A stretch of 64,000 nucleotides of DNA from Phoronis australis (GCA_002633005.1 NMRA01000144.1:647205-711204), one strand, 5' to 3'. Counted from the first letter of the stretch, positions 1 through 12,997 are shown. The notes: generated from the letters alone by a model not told the origin. Numbers and translations are program-made.

Positions 1-2930
1 AATGTACAACATCCAAGTCCCTGTGATTTGTCGTTACATATCTACAACCATGTTCATTCACTACTGGACCATACTGAAAATGTCTCAATGTATGAGAACG
101 AAAAGAAAAAAGTTTGTTTGAGGAAAAAGACAATTGTAAAGAATGTCTTTTCTAATAAGTCACATCTTTAGACTTCTGTTAACCTTATTTGAAGGAGGAG
201 TTAAATTTCAACAATTACCCATTACACAATAGAGTTAATGACTACATTCATAACAAAACCTTGCGCAATACTATTTGGTTTGTGGCAAATAGCGGTAGTG
301 AGGACTCTGGATCTCAGGGTGACATTTGCAGTTTAAGTACATAGTTAACTTGATTAGAAGAAACCTACTAAAATTTACATTCAAATAGCCCTGACGTGAT
401 CGCACTTGACAAGTTGGACTAATGAAGCCATGTCTGTAAAGAATGGCACAGAAGCCTTACAGCACTGAAAACCTACTGCAAAAAGTTGATTGCATCTGAA
501 AGAATTAACCAAAAACGTCTGAACTGATTAGTTTCATGCGTCACCTACATAGACTTTGATTTATTGAGGGACTCTTACAAGGGCTGAGCAGCACATATAA
601 ATGCTTCATCTGGGATTACTAAATGCACACCTGACATTACATCACTCCAGGTCAACAGTACCGTCTTAAGCTTATGTTTTTGTGTGGATAAACTTGAGAG
701 TTCAGAGTTAAGATTGTTAAGTTTACATAACGGGGCCCTACTTCAAACTTGATTTTGTCTAGACCATGAAACTCTTACCACAGACCACAAATACTGTTGC
801 TATACACAAAAACCTTACAAACTGAACCTGAACTCCACCTTAAAACTCAAGCACTTTTACCATAGACAACTTTAGTGCAAGAGCGACAGTACACATATCA
901 GTTCTATGCGTTTTTTTCAGTAGTTACACTAAAATTATTTGTGGAAGGCCTATTCAAGTAGTGAGGAGTGTGGTTGGGGTTCAGGCTTCACGGTGAAAGT
1001 TTTTGTGTAGTAGCTGGGTAAGGGTGCGCACTCGTAGTAGAAAATGTTGGTATCCACCCCATGTAGTATGAAGTTGGCAAATTTGGCCTAATGATCGCAG
1101 CATATGGTAATCTACTTTTACTTTTTCCATTCATCTTCACTGGGTTAGGACTTGAACGTCAACGCAGAAGGTAAAAACACACAGCAAAAATGTATGCCAA
1201 AATGGACACTTTGTTTCTGCTGAACATTGATTTAATTATAGTTGACTGTTCCTCACTATTGAAAAAATTGAAGTTTTATTGTATACCAGTAGTTTACAAG
1301 ATATGAAGCCAATTTGCACGTTTTATGTATATTGCTACTGGGCATTTCATTTTCTATCGAGCCTCTTGTGACAGGCATACTTTTACAGACAGTTACAATT
1401 ACCGAAGAATTAATTCGATTGGCCAGAGGGCTATGTGACTTTGCCAATGTACACTGCTATCATTTCTTCACTAATTGCCGCATGAACAGGGAACATTCAA
1501 CACACAACTCTTTAGCATTCTCTAAGCATAAGATTAGGTCTTGCTCGATTCCATTTCTAATGCTAGTGTGCAAGAAGGGCATAGTTGACAGAGGTGAAAT
1601 ACAATATCTTTCATTCATGAACACTATTTTGAGATGATGGACCATTTTGTGAAATTGTTTGATTATCTCATCACATAACAGTGACATGCATAATGTTCTC
1701 AGAGAATTTATAAAATGGCTGGGAAATGTCACTGAATTAAAGTCCCCTACAAGAACACAAGCCTATTGCGTGTTCAGTAGGCTAAGTGTGTCCATTTTCA
1801 TCACTTTTTCACATGTTTTTGTATTTTCATATCAATTGTTATATTTCTGCAAAAGCCTACTCTGTGTAATAAATGGGATTTTGAATGGTGTCACCCAGGA
1901 GACAATCGACCAAAAGACGAACATTTTACTTACTTGGTTCATGACAGAGTGTACCCACGATCAACATCCCACAATGTTTCCAAAAGCACATCTACAGAAG
2001 TTGTGATTTCCACGCAAGTAGCATTTTAATTAAACTATATTCAAGTATTTCCAGTACTGTTTATTGTACATTTCTGCTTCAAATCCACAATTTTGAAAAA
2101 TGCTAAATTTCCCAGTTACCTGCTTCCTCTATCACCAGGCCACTTTAAGGACTTTAAGGTGTAACTACCCACATTAAAAAATGCAGGATTTTGCGAACGT
2201 GTGGTTCAGTAAACAAGATGGCACGGATACAGTGCTGGCTGTTTGCGTCCGTACTTGTGAGGAATTCAAAGTAATAGATAAGACTGTAATATACTGTTTT
2301 ATTCAACGAAAAGCGGAAGGTTGTCGATTGAGGGTACACTATCAATCGTGGGTACGCTGTTGTTAAATCTGGAATGTTACTGCAAAATTCTGATGACATT
2401 TTTAATTCCTGATTGTATTAGATGTGGAATTTTTATAAAGGTGATAGGATGTTTGAGTAGAAGGCAGATCAGTGGTCTTACAAGTAACTACCGTAACAAC
2501 ATATTGTGCATGGGCTGCCCTCCTTCTCATGGAAGGCAGATTTGTCACCTAATTTGAGGGCGGACCCAAGGCAGACCAGATGTCTGAAGAGTGTTCAAAA
2601 ATGATTGCTCAGACCCCTTTCTGACTGGACAGCATGTGATATTGTAAAAGTATCATATTTTGAAATGAAACTCTAAGCTCACCACAGACCACTTGATGAC
2701 AGTGTTTAAAGGACAACAATGGAAACAGCGCCACACACATCATTGGTGACAACATCATGCATACAGTTCCACGCACACCACATTAAGTTGAAAATAAAAA
2801 AGTAACAACTGCAATATTCAAGACCTGAGACAAGTTCAACATTCTAGCCACTGAGAACATAAAATATCTTCAGAAGAAAGAGCAATGATGCCATGGCATT
2901 TAGTGCTTCCTTGTTCCATAACCCTCTTTG
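1..2930. other. gene-free interval
   Basis: No coding gene, RNA gene or clear mobile element is recognised here. Overlapping frames of about 60-115 codons occur on both strands around 1.3-2.5 kb, but none has a recognisable domain, a Kozak-like context or a pair of splice sites, and their lengths fit chance in AT-rich DNA. Near 2563 a short G-rich word (GGGCGGACCCAAGG) loosely recalls the hAT-like ends seen elsewhere in the window, with no partner end found. Confidence 0.6.
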
Positions 2931-2934
2931 TTGA

Positions 2935-3165
2935 GGGGACCATAAATTCACGCCTTCAGTCAAAAACCCGCTTTTGACTTAGGCCACATACAGCAACAAA
3001 CTGGTCTCAACATGCTTCTTACTCAGATCAGACATGATTTCTTGACTTGAGAAGGACTGACAGATGGCAAGAGCTTCATACAAGGCCCATTAATTCACTT
3101 GTCACAGCCAGTTAAGGTATTTTCTGTGCCAAAGCAGTATAGACATCAGGTGAATCATTTGGTAC
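2935..3165 (+). repeat. family D repeat, degraded copy
   Basis: This stretch aligns by eye with the D copy near 61.2 kb. Both have a GCCTTC/CACCTTC-then-CAAAAA start, a 'gacttaggccac' or 'gtttaaaccac' block, then CTGGTCTCA, then CTCAG followed by AGACATGATTTC, and then a GACAG...CAAGGC block. The order and spacing of these blocks match, so common descent is likely. No reading frame or terminal duplication is visible. It is probably a decayed non-autonomous DNA element of the inverted-repeat type seen best at 28.2-28.5 kb. Confidence 0.55.
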
Positions 3166-3763
3166 CATTCTACTGGAGTGTAAAAATCAAGAAATTTCCA
3201 TGATCAGGATCTCATCTAGAATCAAGTTCCAAGCCTTTTGTATGGGTACACAATACTGTTGTTAAGCTGGTCAGAGCTTACAGTCACAAAAGAATCAACA
3301 GGTAAAAGTTATGTCTAATTCCTCTGAAAGTCAAGTGTTTTTCTCCATTCGAAGTTTTATGGTGAAAGTATTTCATACAAAACACATCTGCTTCACGACA
3401 TTTGTTGAAAGTTGTTTGCAAATAGTATTTTTAAATATCAGTTAGCATCAGGCCCACTGTTTACATCATAATTGCTGGATTATGTGAGCTTATCAGGTGA
3501 AAGCAGACAATAAAAAGAGCTGGACTGTGTAAACATTGCTTTGCCACTGTCAAACTAATAACAACACAGCTGTATACCCACTGGACCATCAGTCAGTCTG
3601 GATACTCACTCCACAGCACAGGTGCCTATCAGCTAAGCGATTTATTTCCACTAATTTCAATACAAACAAAGGATAAGGACGACCAGTTCTTTAAAAAAAG
3701 TAAATATGCCAGTCAAAAAAGTTAATGGGTTTAACACCAGAAGATGGTTTATAGTCGATTTTA

Positions 3764-4275
3764 GCAGTGGTGGATCTAAAGGGCCTTTCATACTAACGTC
3801 GATGCGTCAATGTTTTGGGGAGTTGTGGTCAGTATGAACACTTAACTGCGGTCCTGGATCGAAGTTAACAGCGCCAGTTAACTTCGCAGTAAAACAGGTG
3901 GATTTAAGAGCGGAGCGTTGACGGTGCGGTGCAGTATTAACGATCAACTTTGGTCCCATCGAAGTTATCGCCAGGTGGCACTGTTGCAGGATAGTGCCGT
4001 CACTAATAGTTGCCTATATTTTGCTCTAGTAATGAATTAAAAATAAGTTTTATGTCAATCAGCACATGTAAATGTTCCCAAATTGTCTTATTGAAAAAAT
4101 CTTAGCGTGTAACGCTACCTTGCGATAACTTCGATGACAATAGTGTCACCTATCGTTCACTTCGAAGTCCGTTAACTACCGAAGCCAGTATGAACAGTTT
4201 GGTTAACTTCTCAGTTTACATCGACGCTACGCTCAGAGTTAAGTTAAGACTGCAAGGTGTCGTAAGGGGGACCAA
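3764..4275 (+). mobile_element. family E element, copy 1 (GAAGTTAAC-rich, inverted structure)
   Basis: The left edge carries CAGTGGTGGATCTAAAGGGC, which resembles the hAT-like ends at 8.8, 34.5 and 57.2 kb. The interior is unusually rich in CpG and in variants of CGAAGTTAAC, GAACACTTAAC and CGAAGTTATCGCC. The left part (3790-3990) and the right part (4100-4235) are roughly reverse complements: CATCGAAGTTATCGCCAGG at about 3958 is answered by CTTGCGATAACTTCGATG at about 4121. This gives the element a fold-back layout around an AT-rich centre. A second copy starts at 4458. There is no open frame, so it is probably non-autonomous. The right boundary is uncertain because no matching hAT-like right end was found. 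Confidence 0.6.
3860..3886. repeat. perfect hairpin in E copy 1
   Basis: CGAAGTTAAC (3860-3869) is followed after a 7-base loop by its exact reverse complement GTTAACTTCG (3877-3886). It is one unit of the GAAGTTAAC motif family that fills this element and could be a paired protein-binding site or simply a product of inverted duplication. Confidence 0.85.
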
Positions 4276-4457
4276 CCAGTCTCAACAGTTTATGTTTGGT
4301 TTTGGACTTAGGAAAACTCGCTTCTATTAAGTACCATAATTAACTTTCATAAGACACAATTTCAGACAGGAGGCACTTTGAAAAAATGTCATTTAAAGTG
4401 GCTATAAACCCGCTTTCCAACACTGCCAGTAGATTTATAGGATCCCAAATAGTTTCT

Positions 4458-5197
4458 TAAAGGCCTTTCCCACTGGGTGCGAAGCTTTGGTGTTACCGAA
4501 GCTTCAGTCAACAAGAACACTTAACTTCTGTCTTAAATCGCCGAAGAAACTTAACAGAGTGAGTTAAATAGGGAGTAAAAAGATGGATTTAACAGTGAAT
4601 TGCCGAGGCTTCACTACAATGATGAGAACACTTAACTTTGATGCCATAGGAGTTATCGGCAGGGGTCACTGGCTGAGTTGGCCAACAGCGGGTGGTGACT
4701 GGTTAATACTTATTAATATTTTATTATAATATTTATCATTTTGGCTGTAGAAGCATTCTGTTTTAATTTATCCAGGTATTTGCTGGATTCTCTACATCAA
4801 TCACTGAATGTATGATGTATGCAAAACAAGTTCCCGCCCTACCGTCTTTGTTCGGATGAGCTGTTAGCCTACTCAAGAGTCAATTTTTTAATATGTCGTG
4901 TTCTAGTACATTGTCATTGTCCCAACATGTTGACCAATGGCTTCCTTGTGAAATTGATGTTCTAGTTTTCATATCGGGAGAGGGATAAGTCCTTGTCAGT
5001 TTTGATCAAAAGAACACTAAAACACCAAGACACCTTCAGTCATATTAGCGCCCCCTGTGAGAACTTCACTAAATTGTTTTATGACTAACTCCAAAGTTGG
5101 TGGGAGCACTAACGCTTATTACCTTCGCGGTTAACCACAGTTAACATGGAAGCTTTATTAATAGCAGTGTTACAGTTTGGGGAAGGGCCTTTTGTCA
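4458..5197 (+). mobile_element. family E element, copy 2
   Basis: It starts with AAAGGCCTTTCCCACTGGG and ends with GGGGAAGGGCCTTTTG, which reads as an imperfect terminal inverted repeat of about 20 bp. The left third parallels copy 1 (3764-4275): both carry GAACACTTAAC, a GGATTTAA block, and then an AACTTTG...CAT...AGTTATCG block followed by a CAGG-GGCAC/GGTCAC block. The middle, about 4700-5000, is AT-rich and unlike copy 1. The right third has CCAAAGTTGG and CGCGGTTAACCACAGTTAAC motifs. No transposase frame is visible. Copies 1 and 2 are only about 180 bp apart, which suggests local duplication or nested insertion. Confidence 0.55.
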
Positions 5198-5335
5198 ATT
5201 CAAAGGTGATTTAGGGGCTTCAAAAATTGACTGTTTGTTATTGCCTAAGGCCAGATTCTGCAAGTTGGCTTGTCACCATTGGAGTCCGCATTTTGCATTT
5301 TACGCATCAAGCCTGGTCACAAGGAATAACAAACT

Positions 5336-5462
5336 GACACTTGTTATGAGCCTGGCAACCACTTACCATCTGGAAGAAGATGAAGGAACAAGTTGAGGCC
5401 AATTTTACACCTTAACTGGTTTGAAGCAAAGTTTGCATCTTTGACAGAGCACAGTTATTTTA
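5336..5462 (-). repeat. family D repeat fragment, reversed
   Basis: GGAACAAGTTGAGGCCAATT followed by a TTAACTGGTTTGAAGCAAAG block matches, in the same orientation, the fragment at 46.56-46.71 kb, and the reverse of the D left arm at 28.2 kb. Only one arm is visible. No reading frame. Confidence 0.5.
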
Positions 5463-5464
5463 TT

Positions 5465-7400
5465 GGTGCTTTTAAGTAATCATGACTAATTAATTGGCTT
5501 GTGTTCATGGTCCACAATACCCAACAAAACTAGGCATTTATAAAAATACAATGACAAAACAACAAAAGATTTCCTCAAGAGAGTTGAAAATATATGCCAC
5601 CTGAGGCTCAAAGAATAGAAAATGCCTGGGAATTTCTCTGGCCACTATAACAATGCTTTAAAAACGGTGCACCTTAACAAATGGCTTCTAGTTGCTACAA
5701 TAAAAATACATTTGAAAAAGTCACCTATTAATAATGAATGGGTTATTGGACATTGCAATAAATAATGTCCGCCCAACATTAAGTCTGATGAGCCACGAAA
5801 CTGTTAATCTTCATGTCACAATAGTATTATACCTATCACAAAATTATTTATTAGTTCAGCTATTTATAACTTGCGTTCGCAAATATCTATAAATAAAAGA
5901 AAATGTACTTTTACTTATACTTGACAGACGTGGTACATTGAGGATTTTTTTCTGTGTGAGGTTTTGACATCAACACCATTTAACATTGTATGATCATTCC
6001 ACAGTCTTGGCTTAATAATGCGGAATGCACTATGTAGGTTCATTGCACACCCCAACAGCGTAGTCCCTGAGCGCAGCAACATTTTGTCCACAAGAAAGCA
6101 GCAAATAACCTCATTTAGGTACACTCGGTAGGCCCCAGTACAAAATACAACTGTACCAACCCAGGTGTGAGACCCCTTTAGCCACATATGTGCAGTTTGA
6201 TTTTTAACTTGTTCCTTTGTAAGCAATTAGTCTTGTGCCTCAATTGACAGTGTAAATATCCAGGCACCCATTAACCCATCAAGGTCACTTCAAAATTAGT
6301 CACCTGTGCAAACCAGGAACCAAACCCAGTATCCAACATCACCATAGTGATAACAGACACATAGAAGATAAATAGACTTAATGAAAAGCCAGTGACTAAG
6401 AGATAAAGAATCTTGAAGGGAAGTTCTGTAATAAATTGTTAATTGGCAACCAAGCAAGACTAGCATTGGTTAATATAAAGACAAATTTATTTATAAACAT
6501 ACCATGTTACCTTGACAAAGGTATTGAAACAGAAAGGAAACAATTATTTGGCATTGAATTTTCATTGAAATTCACCAACTTTCATAAGTTTTCAGTCTAA
6601 ATACTTCACTGAATGTTTAGACCTTATCTTACTCTAACACACACAAAAAATTTATATATTGATAATTGAAACAGCTCAGAAAGATCCACTGAGACCTGCC
6701 ACTTAAATTAAAATGCTTTTTACCATTTTTCCAAATTGAAACAAGTTACTTGAAATAATGATATTGCAAGTAGCCTAAGCTCTTGTTCATTACAGAATAT
6801 GAAATGGCGTTTTGAATTTTAGTCACATGCATAACAAGGCTAAGTCCCCCAAAAATTATCAATGTGAAAATATCACAAAACAATAATCAATAAATTTAAT
6901 TTTCTGAAAGTTAAAAAATGCATTAATCAATAGGTATAACACAAGGAAATCGAGAAAATGAAAATTTTTCATTCAAGGTCGATTGAATAAAAATGAATTG
7001 TTACTTCGACAACAAAACGCAACAGAATAATTCCCCTTTTCTGTTTTGTGCCATGGTGAAACTAACCCAAATACACTAAAAAATCTATAAGTGACATTAG
7101 ACGCTTATCTGCAAATAATTGATATTTTCCTTCAGGCCAACGTTTACTGCAGCCCTGGACATACATGCGGTCACATACAATGCAGCAACTTGACTGGAAA
7201 GATTCAGACATCTGGCTGGTAAAATAATGTGTAAATTAGACCAACTAATTTGTGGATTAATAGATTTGCAGCTTGTTGTGAATACATTCTCACTTAATAT
7301 TCACATCCAAATAAGAAGTTATGGAAAACCAAGCATTAGATAACACAAGATGGTGGTTATGCAACAGTGAGAGCCAAACTACATTATTACATCTGGGTGT
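5465..7400. other. gene-free interval
   Basis: AT-rich sequence without recognisable genes, tandem arrays or clear repeat copies. A 103-codon frame on the minus strand (5915-6226) shows no known motif and is treated as chance. Confidence 0.55.
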
Positions 7401-7401
7401 T

Positions 7402-7936
7402 TAAGGTTACTATGTAAGACCCTAGAAAAATATCCAAATTTGGTTAATTTCGTAACATTATAACTCAGAAATGGCTCATCAGATTCATATGAAACTCTCT
7501 GATGCAATGCTTAATATGTTCTTTTCTCCAAAATGATGTTAGGAACTGTATTTTTGAAATGTTCCACTTTTGTTGCGGGCTTATCAGAGTTCTATCATAA
7601 ATTTTCATGAAAAAATCAAAACTTGCATGAAACAAAATATCTTAGAAAATTGTAACATTGTTTTTTGAGATTTCATCTTGAACATTTACATTAAATGAAA
7701 TTTAGTCATGTTATTGATACAGCTGTTTAGCTATGATGGACCTGCACTTTTTGCTAAATTTTACTAAAAAACACGTGGCTGCGTGACCCAATTAATGTTA
7801 GATGTAAAAAGTCAAATAAACTTCTACAAGCTTTATACTTTATGAAAATACAAACTTTTACTGGGTTGGAATTTATTGTTTTGTGATTATTTGGCTACAC
7901 AAACTTATTGATAAGATTTTACATAACCCTAAGGTC
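7402..7936 (+). mobile_element. family C inverted-repeat element, copy 1
   Basis: It shares with 17389-17725 a left block TATGTAAGACYCTAGAAAAA, a block GCTAAATTTTACTAAAAA near the right third, and a right block with TACACAAACTT...TACATAAC. The left edge GGTTACTATGTAAG and the right edge TACATAACCCTAAGG are approximately reverse complements, so this is likely a small non-autonomous DNA transposon. Copy 1 has about 200 bp of internal sequence, around 7540-7750, that copy 2 lacks or has diverged. No open reading frame. The target duplication is not clear. Confidence 0.55.
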
Positions 7937-7939
7937 ACC

Positions 7940-8750
7940 TGACACAGTATAACAAAAGTATGACTGCTCAATCAGCTCCTTTATATATTAACCACCTGTG
8001 CATTAAATATGTGCTTACAACAGGTCCTCAGCTGAAGTAGCTATTCATGTGTGTTCCTTTGTTGCACTCTAACAATCATATTCTTTTCAGTTGAATTAAA
8101 AAGATTAAATAAAATAAACCAATCATTACTGTAGGCTGACAACAAGCAATAGCTGCTACAAGGTCACCTTCATCAAACAGCCAGCTTTTCCTTTGATGTT
8201 AACACCTGAGAAAACTTTCTGAGGGTTTGAAATGTATTTATCACAAAATCCTGGCTTTACATAATTACTGAGGAAGTTACTGAAGCATTTCCTTCCGGTT
8301 TTGGTGAAAAGTTTATAAACAGAACGTCTCAAACTATAAAGAACCTAGCATAGAAACTACTTTGATGCTGTTATCTTCAAAAAGGTTTGTTAAACCAGTA
8401 CCACACAAGTAGGGACATGCTGTCCTGATAAGATGTCAGCAGAGGGTAATTTGATTACACAAGAGAGAAAAGGACAAGAGAAAAGAGATTGCACACACTC
8501 TTTAGCTATATCACTTAATTAACAGAGCAATGAACTTTTAACGGTCAATTGGCAAGGTCACATGCAACCAGACAAAACAAATGTTTTTGGTGAATGGATT
8601 CACCAATAACAGAAATTTGTCTTTGCTACAAATGTACATTGGATAAGCACTCAACCTTTAATTAGCACGAGTGTAACATTTACTGAAGCTAATGATCTGT
8701 CACAGGACACAACACTCGTAATCTTCGTGAGTTTGGCAAACTTTTAACAC
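7940..8750. other. gene-free interval
   Basis: Nothing recognisable beyond AT-rich sequence. No open frame of note and no tandem array. Confidence 0.5.
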
Positions 8751-8756
8751 CAACTC

Positions 8757-9235
8757 GTAAGCACAGGCGGATTTGGGGAGACCCTGAGCCCCTGCCCTCC
8801 CGGGCATAATCTAGAGGATGTCCAATTGGCATCCAACTGGAGATCCTGGCTCAAATTTAGACATCCTAGTTGGGATGCTCTGATCAGTAAAGTAAGCAAG
8901 TAAGCATAGTAATGTCTCTTTAAACTTGCCAACCGAAGCAGCTCTGGAAGATAATTAGTCGGTCCTGAATAAAAAAGGTTGGTTTACAAATGATGTAAGT
9001 TACAAAAACCTTTAGTGCAGACCCATGTTGACACAGTAAAGTTATCACACTATAACAGCAATTTGCCTTGGGTTCATAAAAACATTATTGGTCATGGACG
9101 CCCTGACAAATTGGATATCTAATTTGGAAGCCCTATCTTTTGAAATGCTTGACGAATCTCTGGTTGGGATGCTGTTTTAGGGGCTAGGGGGATTTTTTCC
9201 TTTGAAATTTCTGGCGTAGATCTGCCAGTGGTAAG
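8757..9235 (+). mobile_element. hAT-like non-autonomous element, 469 bp, with 5-bp target duplication
   Basis: The element runs 8762-9230. The left end is CACAGGCGGATTTGGGG. The right end is GGCGTAGATCTGCCAGTG, whose reverse complement begins CACTGGCAGATCTACGCC, giving an imperfect inverted repeat. GTAAG directly abuts both sides (8757-8761 and 9231-9235). Inside are two copies of GTTGGGATGCT, near 8870 and 9162. The ends resemble the CAGNGGCGGATC ends of hAT elements known from many animals. Classical hAT elements make 8-bp duplications, so a 5-bp one points to a variant group. No transposase frame is present. Confidence 0.75.
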
Positions 9236-9239
9236 CTTA

Positions 9240-10670
9240 AATTCCAGTCTTAAAATGACATTGCTATCCTGCAAAAAAGCCTGCTTGCTGCTATGTCAAA
9301 TTCCATGCCAAATAGCAAAGTTTTGGGTGATGAATTTTAATGTACATTTTACAGTTAGCCAACTATACTTAAATCAAAGTTTTAGTAATTATTATAATAC
9401 AACTCTAAATTCATGATATCTGACAACATTAAAGGTTCAAAATTTGTCAACATGCTAAATCGCCATCATGATCCGTAAAACCTATACCCAACAGAAGTGC
9501 ACATTGGTGCAACTTGGCAGTCTGCAGCAATAATTCTTATTCCTCAATAACTTGAAATTAATTGGTTTTCTTAGAAATTACGGTTCATACCGGTGATTTT
9601 GAAACAAATTATAAGTTATGTTCAGTAAGCACTGACATAATGATAGACTGATTTTGATTACTTACGTTATGCTACAACTTAATTGCGGATATTCTTGGCC
9701 TTATTAATTTTCCAGAAATTAGGGGTCGTGTCCCTCATTTTGCAACTAACAAGTTTTTCCAGTACGAAATCTTACATTGATCTGACACTTTTCGGTTCAC
9801 CTACCACAAGAAATTGCACTTAAGTGAGAGGGTTCAACAGTAATATTCTGGAAATATGAACTTTGCTATGTCAGCAGCAAATTTTTCAGTAATGACGTAA
9901 TATTGTTAGAACATTGATTAGATTGCAAAGTAGCAGAAGTCTGTTTTGAGAAGAACAAAGTGATTACATCTTAGTAATGGGGAAAACGTGTTACGATCTG
10001 TATGAATAATTATTAGCTGAGCTTTCACATGACAGTCACCATTGATAAAAATAACAATGACAAACCTGAACACATGTATCCTGATTAGATGGTGCCTAGA
10101 CATCAGACCATATGTTACAGACTAGATGAAAGCCCAGCTGACCAAAGGCTATTAAAAAGGCCCATACCATAATGCTTCTAATGGAAGCTCATGCATGAAT
10201 GAATTTTAAGAAAACAGTGAAACAGCATCTTTCTTTTGCCAGGCATTCAAAGTAAATATGAGAAATGTGAAAAAAGCACAATATGCAACACCATATTCTA
10301 TGAAAAATAGAAAAACAACAGCATTGCCACCTTCTTTCACATTTTTGCCTCAATCAGACAACTAGAAATTGTAAAATTATGACGTTTTACACTAGCATTA
10401 GTATCATAGTGCAACACTAACCAGACAAAATACCGTTTCCCCCATCGTGACGACTAACTCTGGTAAAAACAAAAATTACTGGTAATAACTATTACGGCAA
10501 TAAATTCTAATTACAGAACGGCTTACCCATTTTACCTGTCAATTCTCCTTCATTCTCAGTGATGAGAAAAGACTACTCTGTTCAAGAATTTGCTCAGCCG
10601 TCATGACAGAGAATTCCGCATCATTGTATTTGACTACTTTCGGCTTGCACTGTAGTTGAATGAGTAGTAT
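9240..10670. other. gene-free interval
   Basis: No gene, RNA or repeat recognised. Short frames of about 60 codons on either strand look like chance. Confidence 0.5.
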
Positions 10671-10676
10671 GTGTAG

Positions 10677-10917
10677 TACGGTAAAATCTCACAAATCTTG
10701 TAAAAAATAATTACCAAAATCACATTTTTAACTTTCAAAAGTTTCTAACATTGTAACATTGAGGGGTAAACCTGGAACATTTCAAAATATCGTCTGATGG
10801 TTTGGCTATGCTTTAGGTCTTGAAAATAATAAAGTTTTTTGATCCTATTGATTGTTTACCAAAACAATTAAATTTCACTTGTCCACCGGTGTCCTGAATT
10901 GGAGAGCGTTTACCATA
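10677..10917 (+). mobile_element. family A MITE, copy 1
   Basis: Flanked by TA on both sides (10677-10678 and 10916-10917). The left end CGGTAAAATCTCAC and the right end GGAGAGCGTTTACCA are approximate reverse complements. The family pattern is (CAGTAAAATCTCACCAATTC), then a GGACAAAAATAATTG-like block, a TTTTCAAAGGTTTCTAACATTG-like block, then TTTCAAAATATTTTCTGATGG, then TTTCACTTGTC and GTCCTGAATTGGTGAG at the right. All of these are recognisable here. At about 241 bp with no coding capacity it fits a non-autonomous element that targets TA, as Tc1/mariner elements do. Confidence 0.8.
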
Positions 10918-10919
10918 AA

Positions 10920-12235
10920 CAATATTTTGTGAAGTCACAGTCTGGCAAAATGTTTCAAGGATGAGAGGAAATCTACATCAAAAAGAAGGGAGATGTGGTC
11001 CATTTCACCAAGGTGCAATATAAGTCTACCATGGTAGTCGGTGCCACTTTGGTTAACCAGATCATTGATGAACCCAAACATCAAAAGCCCAAGTCTAGAC
11101 TTATAGATCATCCTTTCCTCAAATAATGTGTTGTAGAACTCCAGAAAGGAAATAATCAAAGGTCATAATAACCATAATCGGATGGCCTGCAATGAAGAAC
11201 TGTTGTACCCAACTCATTACCTTAGGGCCCCACTACAGCAAGGTAGGCGCTCAACAATTTGAGGGGAAGCAGAACTATACAATTGAGGGGGAACCGAGTA
11301 AATGTTGGATAAACTTGTTGCAATCTCAGTAAAAAGCTGATGCATGGAGTTACCTTTGAGGCATCATGCCTACAGCTTTTGGCCAAAGTTACTGGCATCC
11401 GCTCTTTCCCAGAAAGTTTCATGAAAATGGTAGGGTAGGCCTTCTGAGAACAAATTTGGTTCGTTATAGTTTTATTCATAAACAATGTGAATGAAACAGG
11501 GACACACCAGTAATGACATTTTGGACTTTTCTGGCAGAAAATAACACCTTGTGTGCAAAACATTGTGAGAAACCATGAACCAGTACACACAGTTTTTACA
11601 ATTTTACACTCTTGTCTATGGACACCTAAAATACAAAATTAACATGCTTACATATTAAGATAACAGTATTGACAGTAGATAAATTACAAAAACATTTCAT
11701 TGAAATACTACTTAAGGTTACCTAAAGCCCAGTCAGTATGATGATGTTTACAGCCAAGTGTAGTCACATAGGGTGTGTATTTTGTCATGACGCAAACACA
11801 CTTGGATGTATTTACACCACCGTCAGAAGAATCGTCAATGTAAATTTACACACAGGGAAAACATACACTTGGTTGAATGAAATTTCAATTTGTGTGCAGT
11901 TGAATGCAGGGTCTAGCAACAAAAAATGCTGTTACATAATTCCTGCTTCTTACCAGACTTTAGATCTGCACACCACTACCAATTAAATGTCTGAGAGCAT
12001 CTTCTGTTGCCAAGGTGATGTGGGAGAGTCTTTTATTGAAATGATGCTGCTGGGTGATGTTTTCGAGGCTTTTACATTCTAGTTTTCATGGGTTATGCAC
12101 CATCCATGAGACATAACAAATCAGTTGTTGGTTCGTTTTGAAAAACGTCATTGTTCGTGTTACTAGAAGCCAGAAAGTGAACATTTTCAAACCAATCTTT
12201 GTATTCATGGAATTCATGACGTGTATTAATTAAGT
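10920..12235. other. gene-free interval
   Basis: No recognisable gene. A 122-codon minus-strand frame (11222-11590) has no known motif, no coding-like context and no splice support, and is left out as chance. Confidence 0.5.
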
Positions 12236-12239
12236 ATAA

Positions 12240-12535
12240 CATTGATTTTAATATTAGTGTTATCATTATTATTAATTTGCTACCAGATCCTTGGTGTTTG
12301 TGTTAACTTGTTTTGACTTTCAGTTGTCAACCTGTGGCCCATCCATGCATCCACATGTTTTGATAAACTTTGTAGTGAACAAGATTACCTAATAGTTATT
12401 CACAGAATACTAGCTTGACACAACTGACCAGTGCCAAATAAGGCAAAGACGATAATGAATTTCTCATGATTGTTCTACACTAAGTTCTTAGAGTTGTTTA
12501 CTGTTATTTCCAATGGAATTTTGAATCATGAAGTT
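12240..12535 (+). repeat. family G local duplication, unit 1
   Basis: About 300 bp that reappear at 12998-13292 in the same orientation. Shared landmarks in order are TGGCCCATCCA, GTTATTCACAGAA, a CTGA-GACAA...TGACCA block, ATAGTGAATTTCT or ATAATGAATTTCT, AGAGTTGTTTACTGT and TTTTGAATCA. The copies have clearly diverged, so this is an old duplication. No open frame or terminal inverted repeat is seen. Confidence 0.7.
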
Positions 12536-12997
12536 AACTGTGGATCAAGACACACTACTGCACACACACAGTGCTACATTTGACTCTCCCTACATTATAC
12601 AACAGAATTTTTCATTGGCTTCTATCACCATTCCATCGATCTTTCATAATAATCCATACTTATCATTTGTGAGATGGTCCCAACAGCAATCCCGTGGGGC
12701 ATAGCCATCAGAACAACCCAGTTTCAAGGCAATTATACCAGAAGATTCGTTTCCTTACCAACAAAAGTTACGTGTTTCACTTTTTGTCTTGGAATTGACT
12801 AGAAATTCTGAGGGCAAATTTTCAGTTTCTTTTCCACCATACGAAGGCAACGCAAATTAATATTTACACCTGGGTGTATGTTTGCGTGCAGTGCATATTT
12901 ACATACGTGTAAAAGTGTTGCATAAAAACAGGACTTTACATAACACCTGTCCACATCATTTGTCATGAAATTCAAGATATATTTTTCCTATGTGTGT

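Noticed and set aside
11222-11590. 122-codon minus-strand frame
   Set aside because: No domain, composition rich in Cys/Phe/Leu as in chance frames, no splice support.
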